DNA from: CAVWXT01 sp963759115
Lineage (GTDB): Bacteria; Planctomycetota; Planctomycetia; Pirellulales; Thermoguttaceae
Direction of reading: 5' to 3'
DNA: 64,000 nucleotides
Assembly (NCBI GenBank): GCA_963759115.1
Contig: CAVWXT010000001.1
Coordinates: 1,302,001 to 1,366,000 of the forward strand
In this document: in pieces, positions 8,432 through 20,100 of the stretch
Layout of the letters: the number at the start of each line of letters is the position of its first letter
Numbering within the stretch: position 1 is the stretch's first letter
Notes under the pieces: generated by a model
Databases searched by the model: none
The model's input: the letters and a program-made list of their open reading frames with translations, nothing else
Told to the model about the DNA's origin: nothing
Program-made: the position numbers and the translations under genes

Positions 8432-9952
8432 TCAAATTGTCTCCGCCAGCAGCGGCTTGCCCAACTCGCGGAGCGTATCCAGCAACTGGTCGAGGTGTTC
8501 GGGCGTGGTGGTCGGATTGATGATCGTCACCCGCAGCGCCCCCGCGCCGCCGATCTTGGTCGACACGATGTAGAACCGGCCCGACTCGATCACCCGGCGC
8601 CGCAACTCGAACTGGAACCGGCCCAAAACGTCCTCGGGGGCGTCGCGAAGCGCCTCGGGCACATGGCGGAACACCACGATGTTGCACTGCGGTTCGTGCA
8701 GGGGAACGAAGTCGGGCGCCGCCGACAGCTTTTCATAGAACTGCCGGCCCATCGTGAAGGTGACGTCCACCAGATCGGCAAACAACTGCGGGCCGAACAG
8801 CGACCAGACGCCCCACAATCCGAAGGCCGCTGCCCGCTTGGTGCATTCGATGGTTCGCAGGGCGCTATCGAACTCCGCCACACCGGGCGCCGAGGGGTCG
8901 AACAGATACGGCGCATCCTGGCGGAATGCCTCGAACTTGTGGGCCCGGTTGCGATAGAACACGAAGGCACACAGGGCCGGCACGAAGAGCATCTTGTGGG
9001 CGTCCCACACCAGGCTGTCGGCGCGGTCCAGCCCGGACACCAAATGCCGGTATCGCGGGCTCAAGCAGGCCGATGCCCCGTGGGCCGCATCGACGTGCAG
9101 CCAGACGCCGTACCGCTGGCAGACGTCGGCCACCTCGTCGAGCACGTCGAAGGCCCCGACCGGCGTTGAGCAGGCGCAACTCACCACGGCCACGATCGGA
9201 TGGTTCTTCACGCGGAGCCTGTGCAGGGCGTCCGCCAGTTGATTGGGGTCCATGCGGCGACGAACGTCGAGCCCGACGCGCACGACCTGGTTGGTGCCCA
9301 GGCCGAGGATTCCGGCGGCACGGGAGACGCTGTAGTGGGCGTCGGTGTGGGCCAGCAACATGGGCGGCGGACCGGGCCGGGCGGCGCCTTGCTGCCAGCA
9401 ATCGGCCAGAGCCACGTTGCGGGCGGTCAACAGCGCCGTGAGGTTTGCCAGCGACCCGCCGTGGGTCACCAGCCCGCAAAATTCGCCCGCCCGCCAGCCG
9501 ATCTGCTGGCCCAGCCGCTCGACCAGGGCCCACTCCGCGGCCGTCGCCCACGGTCCCATGTCGTAAATGGCCATGGCCTGGTTCGTGACCGATCCCAGGG
9601 CGTCGAACAGCCCGGCCAACGGCACCGAGGCGGCCACCTGGTGGCCGATGTAGCGCGGGTCGTGCAGGTTGTGGCCATGCTCCAGCATGGTTTGTACGAT
9701 CGCGGCGAACTGGCCGGCCAGGGCATCGCGTCCCGCGTCCGATCCGAGGGCCTGATCGAGCAGCGCAGCGGCGTGGCGGACGTTCTCCGCGGGATCGCGC
9801 CACGGCAGCACCTTGCCCGCCGTTGCCCGATCCTTGGCAAGCTGATCGGCCAGCAGATCGACCAGTCGATGGCCGGCGATACGCAACAACTGGGGATCGT
9901 AGGCCGCCTCGACTCGCTGTCGGGCCGCGTCGATGTCGGCAGAACGGCACAT
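8432..9952 (-). CDS. PLP-dependent group II amino-acid decarboxylase
   Basis: A 506-residue protein of the aromatic-amino-acid / diaminobutyrate decarboxylase family. WLHVDAAHGASA and DSLVWDAHKML are visible; the lysine after the histidine (about residue 319) is the expected PLP Schiff-base residue. ATG 9952 (MCRSADID) is chosen because the sequence upstream belongs to a separate TIM-barrel gene whose stop lies 11 bases before this start. An apparent single 765-residue frame across both genes arises only because a one-base insertion hides the upstream stop. Substrate cannot be told from motifs. It is probably co-transcribed with the upstream gene. Confidence 0.85.
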   Translation of the reverse strand: MCRSADIDAARQRVEAAYDPQLLRIAGHRLVDLLADQLAKDRATAGKVLPWRDPAENVRHAAALLDQALGSDAGRDALAGQFAAIVQTMLEHGHNLHDPRYIGHQVAASVPLAGLFDALGSVTNQAMAIYDMGPWATAAEWALVERLGQQIGWRAGEFCGLVTHGGSLANLTALLTARNVALADCWQQGAARPGPPPMLLAHTDAHYSVSRAAGILGLGTNQVVRVGLDVRRRMDPNQLADALHRLRVKNHPIVAVVSCACSTPVGAFDVLDEVADVCQRYGVWLHVDAAHGASACLSPRYRHLVSGLDRADSLVWDAHKMLFVPALCAFVFYRNRAHKFEAFRQDAPYLFDPSAPGVAEFDSALRTIECTKRAAAFGLWGVWSLFGPQLFADLVDVTFTMGRQFYEKLSAAPDFVPLHEPQCNIVVFRHVPEALRDAPEDVLGRFQFELRRRVIESGRFYIVSTKIGGAGALRVTIINPTTTPEHLDQLLDTLRELGKPLLAETI

Positions 9953-9963
9953 GGTCGCTTGCG

Positions 9964-10943
9964 CTATTCCAGGGCCTTGGCCACGGCGGCGCACATCTTC
10001 TCCAACCCCGTCCGCGCGACGCTCAGCGGTTCCTGTTTCCAGGTACTCGCGGTTGAACAATTCGAGGGAAAGCACCCCGCCGAAGCCGATGTCGCGCAGA
10101 TCGCGGAGCACCGCCGTCAGCGGCGCCACGCCGTCGCCGGGATACACGCGATTGGCATCAGTGGCCGTCTCGCGGGGCGGATCGGCCGGGTAGTCGTTCA
10201 TGTGGAACGAGTGCAGCGTGGCGCCGTTGAACATTCGCAGCCCCGCAAAATCGGAGCCGCCCTTGTAAATGTGAAAGACGTCCAACACCGCGCAGGCATC
10301 GGCATCGCCGGCCTCGACCATCACCAGGGCGACCTCGCCCAGGCGGGAGAGCGTTTTGGAAGTGCCCCAAAGCTCGAGTTGCGGCACCACGCCGAACTGC
10401 CGCCCCAACTCCAAGAGCTTCCGGTAGCGCCGCGCCACGTTCGACAGGTCTTGGGAAGTCTTGAACGCGGCGCCGCTGGGCGGGGCGCAAATCCGCTTGC
10501 CGCCGATGGAGGCCATCAGCTCGAAGTCGCGCTTCCATTGCTCGAAACCGCCAGGACCGCGATCCGCCTCGTCGGTGATCCAGTTGGTGAACCCGATCGC
10601 GCTCTCCACGGTCAAGCCCAGATCGGCGATCCGCTTCTTCAGGCTCGGCCGGCGATCCTCCCTGCCTGACGTAATCCGCGATTTCCTGGAGCCACGGCTC
10701 AATCGCGTGGTAACCGGCTTGGGCGACAACGCGGAGTTCTTCCACCAGCGGGAGCTTTTGGCCGCGGAGGGTGCCCGTGTTCAGGCAATATCGAAACGCC
10801 TCGGCCCGCGATCTGTTGTCGGCTGCCTCGGCGAAGGCCCGCGGCAGGCCCGTCGCCGCGGCGGTAGTAGCGGCGACGCCGGCGCCGGCTCGAAAGAGCA
10901 TCTCGCGCCGGTTGAGGTCGTGGTTGTCGTGCATCCTGGTCAT
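9964..10943 (-). CDS. Tat-exported xylose-isomerase-like TIM-barrel protein, two one-base frameshifts
   Basis: The N-terminus has a twin-arginine signal (NRREMLFRAGAGVAATTAA) ending in an Ala-rich cleavage region. The body resembles secreted planctomycete sugar-phosphate isomerase/epimerase-like TIM barrels (AP endonuclease 2 superfamily), with LDVFHIYKGG and LHSFHMNDYP as likely metal-site segments. The frame breaks near 10650 and near 10046; removing one base at each gives a continuous 325-residue protein ending EKMCAAVAKALE at the TAG 9964-9966. Start ATG 10943 is in frame with the signal. The role is probably sugar or inositol metabolism in the periplasm, which is inference. Confidence 0.75.
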
Positions 10944-11073
10944 GGGCGGCTCGTCGTGGGATAGATACAACGATGATACCGACCCCAAGGAACGGGGGCA
11001 AGACGGGCGCGCTGCGACCGGACGGCCGCTGCCGCCGCGACCCGGTCCCGAGCCAAGCCGCCGCGATCCCGCC

Positions 11074-11193
11074 AGTAGTCTGACACACCGAAATTGTCGG
11101 GTGCCACGGGCAGCTTGTCTGCCCGTGCAGGAGACACGGGCAGACAAGCTGCCCGTGGCACCCAACCCGACATCTTATGTGTGTCACACTACT
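11074..11193. repeat. 120-bp nested inverted-repeat element abutting a stop codon
   Basis: The inner arms 11099-11127 and 11135-11163 are perfect 29-bp reverse complements (GGTGCCACGGGCAGCTTGTC...). The outer arms 11074-11088 and 11179-11193 match at 14 of 15 positions (AGTAGTCTGACACAC). The outer right edge provides most of the TAG stop (11192-11194) of the giant minus-strand gene. A diverged copy lies at 40300-40430. The layout is MITE-like. Confidence 0.85.
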
Positions 11194-14100
11194 AGAGATC
11201 TCGACGCACGCCGGCGCCCAGCACGCTGCTCATCAGGTTGTCCGCCAGGGCGTCCAGGTCGTCGAACCCGGCGATGTGCCCGAGTTCATGCTCCACCACG
11301 GTCAGCAGGTCGATCCGGTCCACGGCCCGCGGATCCACGGCCCGCAACTGCCGGCTGGTCCCCGTGGCGGCGAACTCCTCATCCTTTGCCGGCGTGGGGT
11401 CGACAAACCAGCCGTTGCCGGCGGCGTTGATGTCGATGTAGACGCGATTCGCGGCGGGCACGGCCTCTCCCAGGTCCGCGCCGAACAGGTCGGTAATGAC
11501 GAATTGAACGTGTGAGAGTCGGTCGAGCGTGGCGGCGTCCAGTCCGGCGCCAGCCCAACGGGCAATGGCTTCACTGACAATCGCCTGCAGATCGCTCTGC
11601 TGGAGGGAAGCCACGTTCGCGGCGGGGGCCGCCACGACGCTGGCCGCCAGCAAATGGGCCGCCTTCTGCACATAGGCGGTCCCGCCCACGTGCCAGAGCG
11701 TCGGGTCCAGCGTGGGGAAGCTCATCCAGGAACTGTACGCGCTCTTCTTGACGAGCCAGGCGCCCACTTGTCCGGTGGCCGTGTTCTGCCAAAGCACGTC
11801 GGAGGTGCCGTCGGCGTTGAAGTCTCCGATGCCGGCGGCCTTCCACACGCTGACGTCGGCCGGGATCATGCTTACCCAGCGGTAGCCGGGGGCCGCATTT
11901 TGCATGACCCAGGCGCCCACCAACGACGTCGACGTGTTCTGCAACAAAACGTCCGAGGACCGGTCGCCGTTGACGTCTCCGACGCCGATGATCTTCCACG
12001 CCGCGGGATCAATGGTGCCGAAGCCGGCCCAGCGATTGAACGTGGCGTTCTTGATGATCCAGGCCCCCACGAGTCCCGTGGCTTGGTTCTGCCACAACAC
12101 GTCGGAGGTCTTGTCGCCGTTGAAGTCGCCGACGCCGGCCACCCGCCACGTCTTGGGGTCGGCGGTGCCGAGGCCGGCCCAGCGATTGAACGTGGCGTTC
12201 TTGATGATCCAGGCCCCCACGAGTCCCGTCGATTGGTTGTACCACAATATGTCCGAGGTCTTGTCGCCGTTGAAGTCGCCGACGCCGGCCAGTTTCCACG
12301 TGGGATCGGCCGAACTGAGGGTCGGCATGCCGGTGATCGCGCCGTTCTTAATGAGCCACGCAACGACGCTTCCCGTGGACAGGTTTTGCCACAACACGTC
12401 GGAGGTGCCATCGCCGTTGAAGTCGCCGATGCCGGCCAGTTTCCAAACCGTGGGATCGACCGCAGCGAGGGTCGGGCTGCTAAGGATGCCACCCTGCTTA
12501 TTCACGAGCCAAACGACCACGCTTCCCGTGGACTGATTCTGCCACAGCACGTCCGAAGTCCCGTCGCCGTTGAAGTCGCCCATCACGGCCACCGTGGTGT
12601 CGATCACCAGCGAGAAGGCGCCGCTGGTGCCCGCCGTTCCAACCGCCGTGTCGCTGGGCGTAATGCGAACCATCACGTTGGGACTGTACGTGGCCGGGAG
12701 GTCGCTGCCGCTGGCCCACACGAACGTCGTGCGCCGCGCCGGCGGGGCTGGAGGTCAACCCCGTCGTGCCGCTGCCGCCGGGCGCCGCCGTGGCGGTCTT
12801 CCAGGTGGCGCCGCCGTCCACGGTATACTGCACGAGGATGCTGCAGACGTCCGACCCGGGGTCGCTCAGGCGGTAGTTGATCGCGATGTTTCCGCTCTGC
12901 GGACTCGACGGCGTGCTCACCAACGCCGTCGGCGCCGAATTGGCGTAGGTCACGGTGTTGTCGGTGCTGGTGGAGGCCACATTGGCGTTGCCTGCCGCGT
13001 CGTGGGCCTTGCCCGCGGCGATGGTCGCCACCACGGTCCCGGCGTGGTCATGCCGCTGACGGCCACGTTGTAGGTCGTGCCGCTGCCGGTGACGATGGCC
13101 ACGAGCGTCCCCGGCGCCGTGCCGCTCAAGGTCACGTCGCCGGTGGCGAAGTCGCTCACCGGCTCGCTGAAGACCACCGTGAAGTTGATGGGCGAAACGA
13201 CCGTCGGATCGGCCTGGCCGGCTGCCTGGTTGATGGTCACGCTTGGCGCGGTGGCGTCATAGGTGACGGAATTGTCGGTGCTGGTGGAGGCCGCGTTGGA
13301 ATTGCCGGCCGCATCGTGGGCCTTGCCCGCGGCAATGGTCGCTACCACCGTTCCATTGCCGGTCATGCCGCTGACGGCCACGTTGTAGGTGATATGGTCG
13401 CCGCTGGGATTGGTGACCAGGGCGGTCGTCGCGCCGGCCGTGCCGCTCAAGGTCACGTCGCCGGTGGCGAAGTCGCTGACCGGCTCGCTGAAGACCACCG
13501 TGAAAGTGATCGGCGAAGCGTTCGTCGGGTCGTTCTGGCCAGTCGCCTGGTTGATCGTCACGGTGGGCGCGGTCACGTCGTACGTGACCGTGTTGTCGGT
13601 GCTGGTGGAAGCAAGGCTGGCGTTGGTCGCCGCATCATGAGCGACGCCCGCGGCAACGGTTGCGATCACCGTCCCGCTGCCGGTCATTCCGCTGACGGCC
13701 ACGTTGTAGGTTTTCAGGTCGCCGCTGGGGTTGCTGACCTGGGCGGTCGTCGCGCCGGCCGTGCCGCTCAAGGTCACGTCGCCGGTGGTGAAGTCGCTCA
13801 CCGCTTCACTGAAGACCACCGTAAAGTTGATCGGCGAACCATTCGTCGGGTCGTTTTGTGCCGACGCCTGGTTGATCGTCACCGTGGGTGCGGTCACGTC
13901 GTACGCGACAAGGTTGTCGGTGCTGGTGGAAGCAAGGCTGGCGTTGGTCGCCGCATCATGAGCGACGCCCGCGGCAACGGTTGCGATCACCGTCCCGCTG
14001 CCAGTCATTCCGCTGACGGCCACGTTGTAGGTGATATGGTCGCCGCTGGGGTTGGTGACCAGGGCGGTCGTTGCGCCGGCCGTGCCGCTCAAGGTCACGT

Positions 14101-17100
14101 CGCCGGTGATGAAGTCGGTCACGGGTTCGCTGAAGACCACCGTGAAATTGACCGGCGAACCATTTGTGGGGTCCGCCTGACCGGTCGCCTGATTGATGGT
14201 CACGCTGGGCGGGGTCACGTCGTAGGTGACCACGTTGTCGGTGCTGGTGGAAGCAAGGCTGGCGTTGCCCGACGGGTCGTGGGCCGCGCCGGCGGCGATG
14301 GTCGCCACCACAGTGCCGCTGCCGGTCATGCCGGTGACGGCGACGTTGTAAGTCGTGCCGCTGCCGGTGACCGTGGCCACCAGCGTCCCCGGCGCCGTGC
14401 CGGTGATCGTGACGTCGCCGGTGGCAAAGTCGTTGACGGCCTCACTGAAGACCACCGTGAAATTGATCGGCGAGGCGTTCGTCGGATCGGACTGACCGAT
14501 TGCCTGATCGATCGTCACGCTGGGCGGCGTCAGGTCGGAGAGTTCATCAGCGCCCATGTCGGTCCCGGCGCCAAAGGTGCGTGGGAAGCCGGGACCGCGT
14601 TGGTCGGTGGCCAGGTCGGCCGGGTTCGATCCTGCGTTGATGGCGGGACTGCCGATCAGCAGGGCCATGGTTTCGGTAGGACCGCCATTGTCGGCCAGCA
14701 GCGACAGCATCGGATTGATCGTGCCGTTGAGGGGACCGCCGATGAGGTTGCCGTTGGCGTCCGGCGCACCGACCGGGGCCTCGACGAGGGTGGTGCCCGT
14801 ACTGTCGCCCACCAGACTCTGGCTCATGGCGGTTGTGGCGGGAATGGAAACGTCCTGCAAGTTGCCGGAGCGGACGATATTGCCGGCGATGATCGAACTC
14901 TCAATGGTGAGCGTTCCCGCGCAGGATCGCCGGAGTAGATGCCGCCGCCGCCGCTGGCTGTGTTCCCGGAGATGGTGCTGTTCTGGATGGTCACGGCGCC
15001 GCTAAAGACGAAGAAGGAGCAGAAGATTCCGCCGCCGTTGGAACTGGCGTTGTTGGCGAAAATGGTGCTGTCCTGGATGATTGTCGTGCCGGTGCTAAAC
15101 GTGCCCGCTACGACGATTCCTGTGGAGTTGCTAGCGCAGATCGTATCGCGCTGGATGATCGTCGTGCCGGCGCTGGACAACGTATCGATCGCGCCTCCTC
15201 CACCGGAACTGTTGCCGAGGAAGGTGCTGTCCTCGATGATCGCAGTGCCGTTGTCGGAAGTGCTAGTGAGAATTCCGCCGCCCGAGTTGGCGCCGTTTAC
15301 GAAGAAGACGCAATTCTCGATGGTCGTTGTGGCGTTGTCCGCAGTTACGGCATTGATCCCGCCGCCGCCAAGACTGGTGTCTCCGGCAAAGATGCTGTTC
15401 TGAATCAGCGTGTGGCCGCTGCCGGTGGTGTTGGCGTAGATTCCGCCGGCGCCGTTGGCGTGGCTCCCCGTGATGGTGCAATCGAGAACCGTCAGATTCT
15501 CGGTGGAGTAGATGGCCCCGCCCGCGTTGATTCCCGCGTTGCCGTCGGTCAGCGTGAGCCCTTGGATCTGCACGTCGATGTTCGTGTTGGCGTTGCCGTC
15601 GTCGACGTTGAAGATCCTCGACAGGTTGTCGCCGTCAATGGTGAGGTTCGTCGCGCCGGGGCCCTGGATGGTCACGGAATCGGTGATCGCCAACTCGCCC
15701 AGACTGAGCGTGATGATCTTGCCGTCAAGGCTCGGCGCGAAGACGATCGTGTCGGCCCCCGCGAGACCATTGGCGATCGCAATCGCGTCGCGAAGGGTCA
15801 AATCGGCCGGATCGAAGGTCGCGTCGAGCCGATCTTCGGCGGAAGTGACCATTAGCGCCGTCTGGACTTCGTAGGCGCCCATGTCGGCCGCCGCGCCGGC
15901 GACTCGCGCGTAGGGAGCGCCACGCGCGTCGGTGGCGAGTCCGGCCGGGTTGGAGCCCGTGTCTATCGCCGGACTGCCCGTCAGCAGGGCCATGGTCGGG
16001 ACGGCGCCGCCGTTATCGGCCAGCGAACCCAGTCCCGGATCAATGATGCCGTTGGTGGGACCGCCGATCAAGTTGCCGCTGGCGTCCGGCGCACCAATCG
16101 GGGCCTCAGTCAAGCCGGAGCCCGTGTTGTCGCCCACAAGACTGTGAGCGAGATTCGTGGGGCCGATGCCGAAGACATCCGGCGCTGTCGCCGACGCATC
16201 GGTATTGCCGGCGATGATCGTGCTCTCGACGGCAAGCGTTCCCGAGCCGTTGGCGGCATAGAGCCCGCCGCCGCTAAGAGCGCTGCTGTTTCCGGCGATC
16301 GTGCTGCTCTGGACGGTCACCGTGCTGCCGGCGGCGAGTTTCGTCCAGATTCCGCCCCCTTGACCGGCGGTCGCCTGGTTTCCGGTGATGGTGCTGTTCA
16401 GGATCGTGAGCGAGCCGTCGTTGTTCGCGTCGATGCCGCCTCCCTGGCCGGTGGTGGCGATATTGCCGGCAATGGTGCTGTTCTGGACCACCAGCGAGCC
16501 GCTGCCCAGAGTCCCCATCGAGATTCCGCCGCCGGAGCCGCTGGCCGTGTTGCCGGTCACGAGCGAATCGAGAACGGTGAGGTTCTCGGCGGAGAGGATG
16601 GCGCCGCCGTCGCCCGCCGCGTTGCCGCCAATAAGCTTCAGTCCGTCGATGCGGACGTCGATGGCCGTGGCGTCGTTGCCGTCGTTGACGTTGAAAATCC
16701 GCGATTGGCCGGCGGCGTCGATCGTAAGCTTGCTCGCGCCGGGCCCGTCGATGATGACGGCGTCGGTGATCGTCAATTCACCGAGGGTGAGCGTAATGGT
16801 CGCGCCGGCAAGACTCTGAGCGAAGGTGATCGTATCGACGCCCGTGTGGGCGTTGGCCTCGGCCAGGGCATCGCGGAGCGTCAGGTCAGACGGGTTGAAG
16901 ACCATATCGAGCCGGTCGGCCGCCGAAGTCACGATCAGGTTCGAGGTCTGGAGTTCATACGCGCCCATGTCGGGGGCGGCCCCGGAGACGCGTGCGAAGG
17001 GCACGCCGCGCTGATCGGTGGCCAGGCCGGCCGGATTGGAGCCCATGTCGATGGCCGGGCTGTCGGGCATGAGGGCCAAGGTCCGGGTCGGTCCGCCGTT

Positions 17101-20100
17101 CTCGGCCAAGTACTCAAGCTTGGGATTGATCGCGCCGTTGACCGGGCCACCGATGAGATTCCCGTTGGCATCCGGGCGCCGACCGGCGCCTCGACCATGG
17201 TCGTGCCGGTACAGTCGCCGATCAGGCTGTGGTCCATGTTCAATGGACCGGACACGGAAATATCGGGCAGGTTGTCCGAACTGGCGATATTGCCGGCGAT
17301 GATCGTACTTTGGATCGTGAATGTTCCGGTGCCGGTCGCGCTGGATTTCAATCCGGCGCTGTCGGTGCCCGTATTGCCGGAAATGGTGTCATTTTGCAGG
17401 ATTACCGCGCCCTGGGAGCACGAGATGGAGATTCCGCCGGCGCTGAACACGGCGCTATTGGCGAAGATGGTGTTGCTCTGGATCGTTGTCGTGCCGGTGG
17501 AGGTGTTCGCGACGGTGATGCCGGCCCCGCCGTTGGCGTTGTTGGCGTAAATGGCGTTGCCCCGGATGATCGTCGTGCCGGTGCTGTTACTTGCATTGAT
17601 TCCGCCTCCGCCCAACGCGCCGTTTCCAAAAATGGTGTTGCCCTCGATGATGGTCGTGGCTGAGCCGCTGGTCACGGTTTGAATGCCGCCGCCGTCGTTG
17701 GCGCTGTTCCCGAAGAAGACGGAATTCTGGATGGTCGCCGTGCCGGCGTTGGAAGTAGTCGCGGAGACTCCGCCTCCCGTGAGGCTATGGTTGCCGGAGA
17801 AGATGCTATCCCAGACAAGCAGCGTGCCGCCGTTGGGGGCCTGCTCGGAAATGCCGCCCCCGTCGAATGCGCTGTTCCCTGAAATGGTGCAGTCGCGAAC
17901 GGTCAAGTTCTCCAACGAAAGGATGCCGCCGCCGTCCCATTGGAAAGCCACCGCCGAGGCGTTGCCGCCGGTGAGCGTGAGGCCGTCGACCTCGACGTTG
18001 ATGTTCGTGCCCGTGCTGCCATCGTTGGCTTCAAAGACCCTGGACTTGTTGTCGGCGTCAACCGTGACGATCATCGCCCCCGGCCCCTGAACGGTCGCCG
18101 AATCGGTGATCAGCAATTCGCCGGCGGTCAAGGTGATCGTGCCGCTTAAGCCCGCGGCAAACCGTATCGTGTCGGCGCCCGCCGCCGCATTGGCGTCAAA
18201 GATCGCCTGCCGCAGGCTGCCGGGCAGATCGCCCGCGGCCGCCACTGGACCGTCGCTCAGGTTGGTGACCCAGAAGACCGGCGCGACCGCAATCACCTGG
18301 TCGGGCGTGGTGAGCGCCGGCAGCGCCTCGTGCCGCACCGTCACGTTCACGGTATAGTTGCCTGACGCGACATAAGTGTGGCTCGGAGCGTCCACCCGGT
18401 AATCGCCGTTGCCCAAGGACACGATCGTCCCGGGCGACGTGGTGCCGTCGCCCCAATGGATGGTGGCCGTAAAGTCGGCGATGGTCTCCACGCCGACTCC
18501 CGCCGGATCGGTGAAGGTGGCCAGGCCCGCGATCGCGGGCAGGGCCACGTTCGGATGCCCGTACGGCGGCAGGTTCGCGCTGGCCAGGTTGATGAGTTGC
18601 TGATCGGCCACGCTGAACGTGTTCGTGCTGGCGCTGGCGGTACTGACGCCGTCGGTCACCTGTACGCTGAAGGTCACGCCGCTGAGCTCCTCGACGTACA
18701 GATGCGAGCCGAGAACGTCAAAGCCTTGGCTTGGGTCGCTCAGATCGTGCTGCACGATTTGGCCGTCGGCACTAGGCGTGCTGGTGACGGTCGAAGTGGT
18801 CCCATCGCCCCAGGTGATCGTGGCCGTGAAGCTCGTGATGTCCGGGTTGGAGTCGGGAACGGTGAAGTGGTACACCAGCGCGTCGCTGAAGGGGGCCCCT
18901 TCGAGCGCCACGGGCGGCGTCATGACCCCGCTTAGCCCCATGGGCCAGACGAAATTCACGAGGCTGCTGACTTCGTCCGGGCTGAGGTAGGCCGCCGCCT
19001 GGTTGCCGAAACCGCTGGAGGTCACCAGGGCGTTGGCCGCGGCCTCGGCTGCCGCTTCGGTCGTGCCGAGGATGGTGAACGAGCCCAGCCGCACCGTCGC
19101 TCCGGCGTCCACCGTGAGATTGTAGGTCCACGTGATGTTGTCGCCAACGATTTGCACCGAGACCGGCATCAAACCCAGGGGGCCGTGAATGTAATGGATC
19201 GTCGCCGGCACGCCGCCGCCATCGGTGCCGATCCACTGGTCGTTGGGGCTAACGATGCCTGTGCCGTCGGAGGTGGCAAAGACGTGGGTGGCCGCGTCGG
19301 AGCCGAGATTGCCGACAATCTGCACCGTCGTCGTAATCGGCGCGCCGGTGGAATTGGTGAACGTGTCGATCGTGCGGGCGAAATCCTCGTTGCCCGCATT
19401 GGGCACCGTGACCTCGCGGCTGACGGTCAGCCCGGCTACGGTGCCGGCGGCGGTGACCACGCTCTGGCCGTTATCGGCCATGCTATAGGTCAAGCTGCTG
19501 GGCCGGTACGGCGCGCCGCCAACCCTCAGCCAGCCGTCGCCATCGAAGGCGTTGTTCGATCCCTGGATGAGCTCGCCGGCGCCGACGCTGCCGACGGAAA
19601 CGTCGAACGGCAGTCCACTGGGCGAATAGAGCGTGACCGGCAAAGGACCATTGAACGTCGTCTCGAGGAATACGGTCCCGTTCGGAGTGTCCAGCGAGTT
19701 GGTGCCGGCCACGTCGGGGATGCCGTCGCCGTTGAAGTCGGCCACCACCAGGCCCTGCGTACCAGTACCTGGCGCCGTGGGCACTTGCGGGGTCGACAAG
19801 AAGCCGCCCGCGCCATCGCAGTAGAGGAACGCCAGGTTGTTGCTGTCGTGGTTCGCCACCACGATGTCGGCGTTGCCGTCGCCGTTGAAGTCGCCCACGC
19901 CGATGCCTTGCGGCCAGGCGCCGCCGGTGTCGCTCACGGTGGCGGGGCCGAAGCCGCCGGCGCCGTCGCCCAAGAGGATGCCCACCGTGCTGGTGCCCGT
20001 GTTCGTCACGGCCAGGTCGACTTTGCCGTCGTTATTGAAGTCGCCGGTGGCAATGGCCTGGGGCCAGTCCAATACGCCTTGCGAGCCCGTGAGGAACGTG

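Noticed and set aside
8432..10729. A single fused TIM-barrel/decarboxylase protein of 765 residues
   Set aside because: The TIM-barrel gene has its own natural end (stop 9964-9966) once one extra base near 10046 is removed, and the decarboxylase has its own ATG 11 bases later. The fusion is a frameshift artefact.
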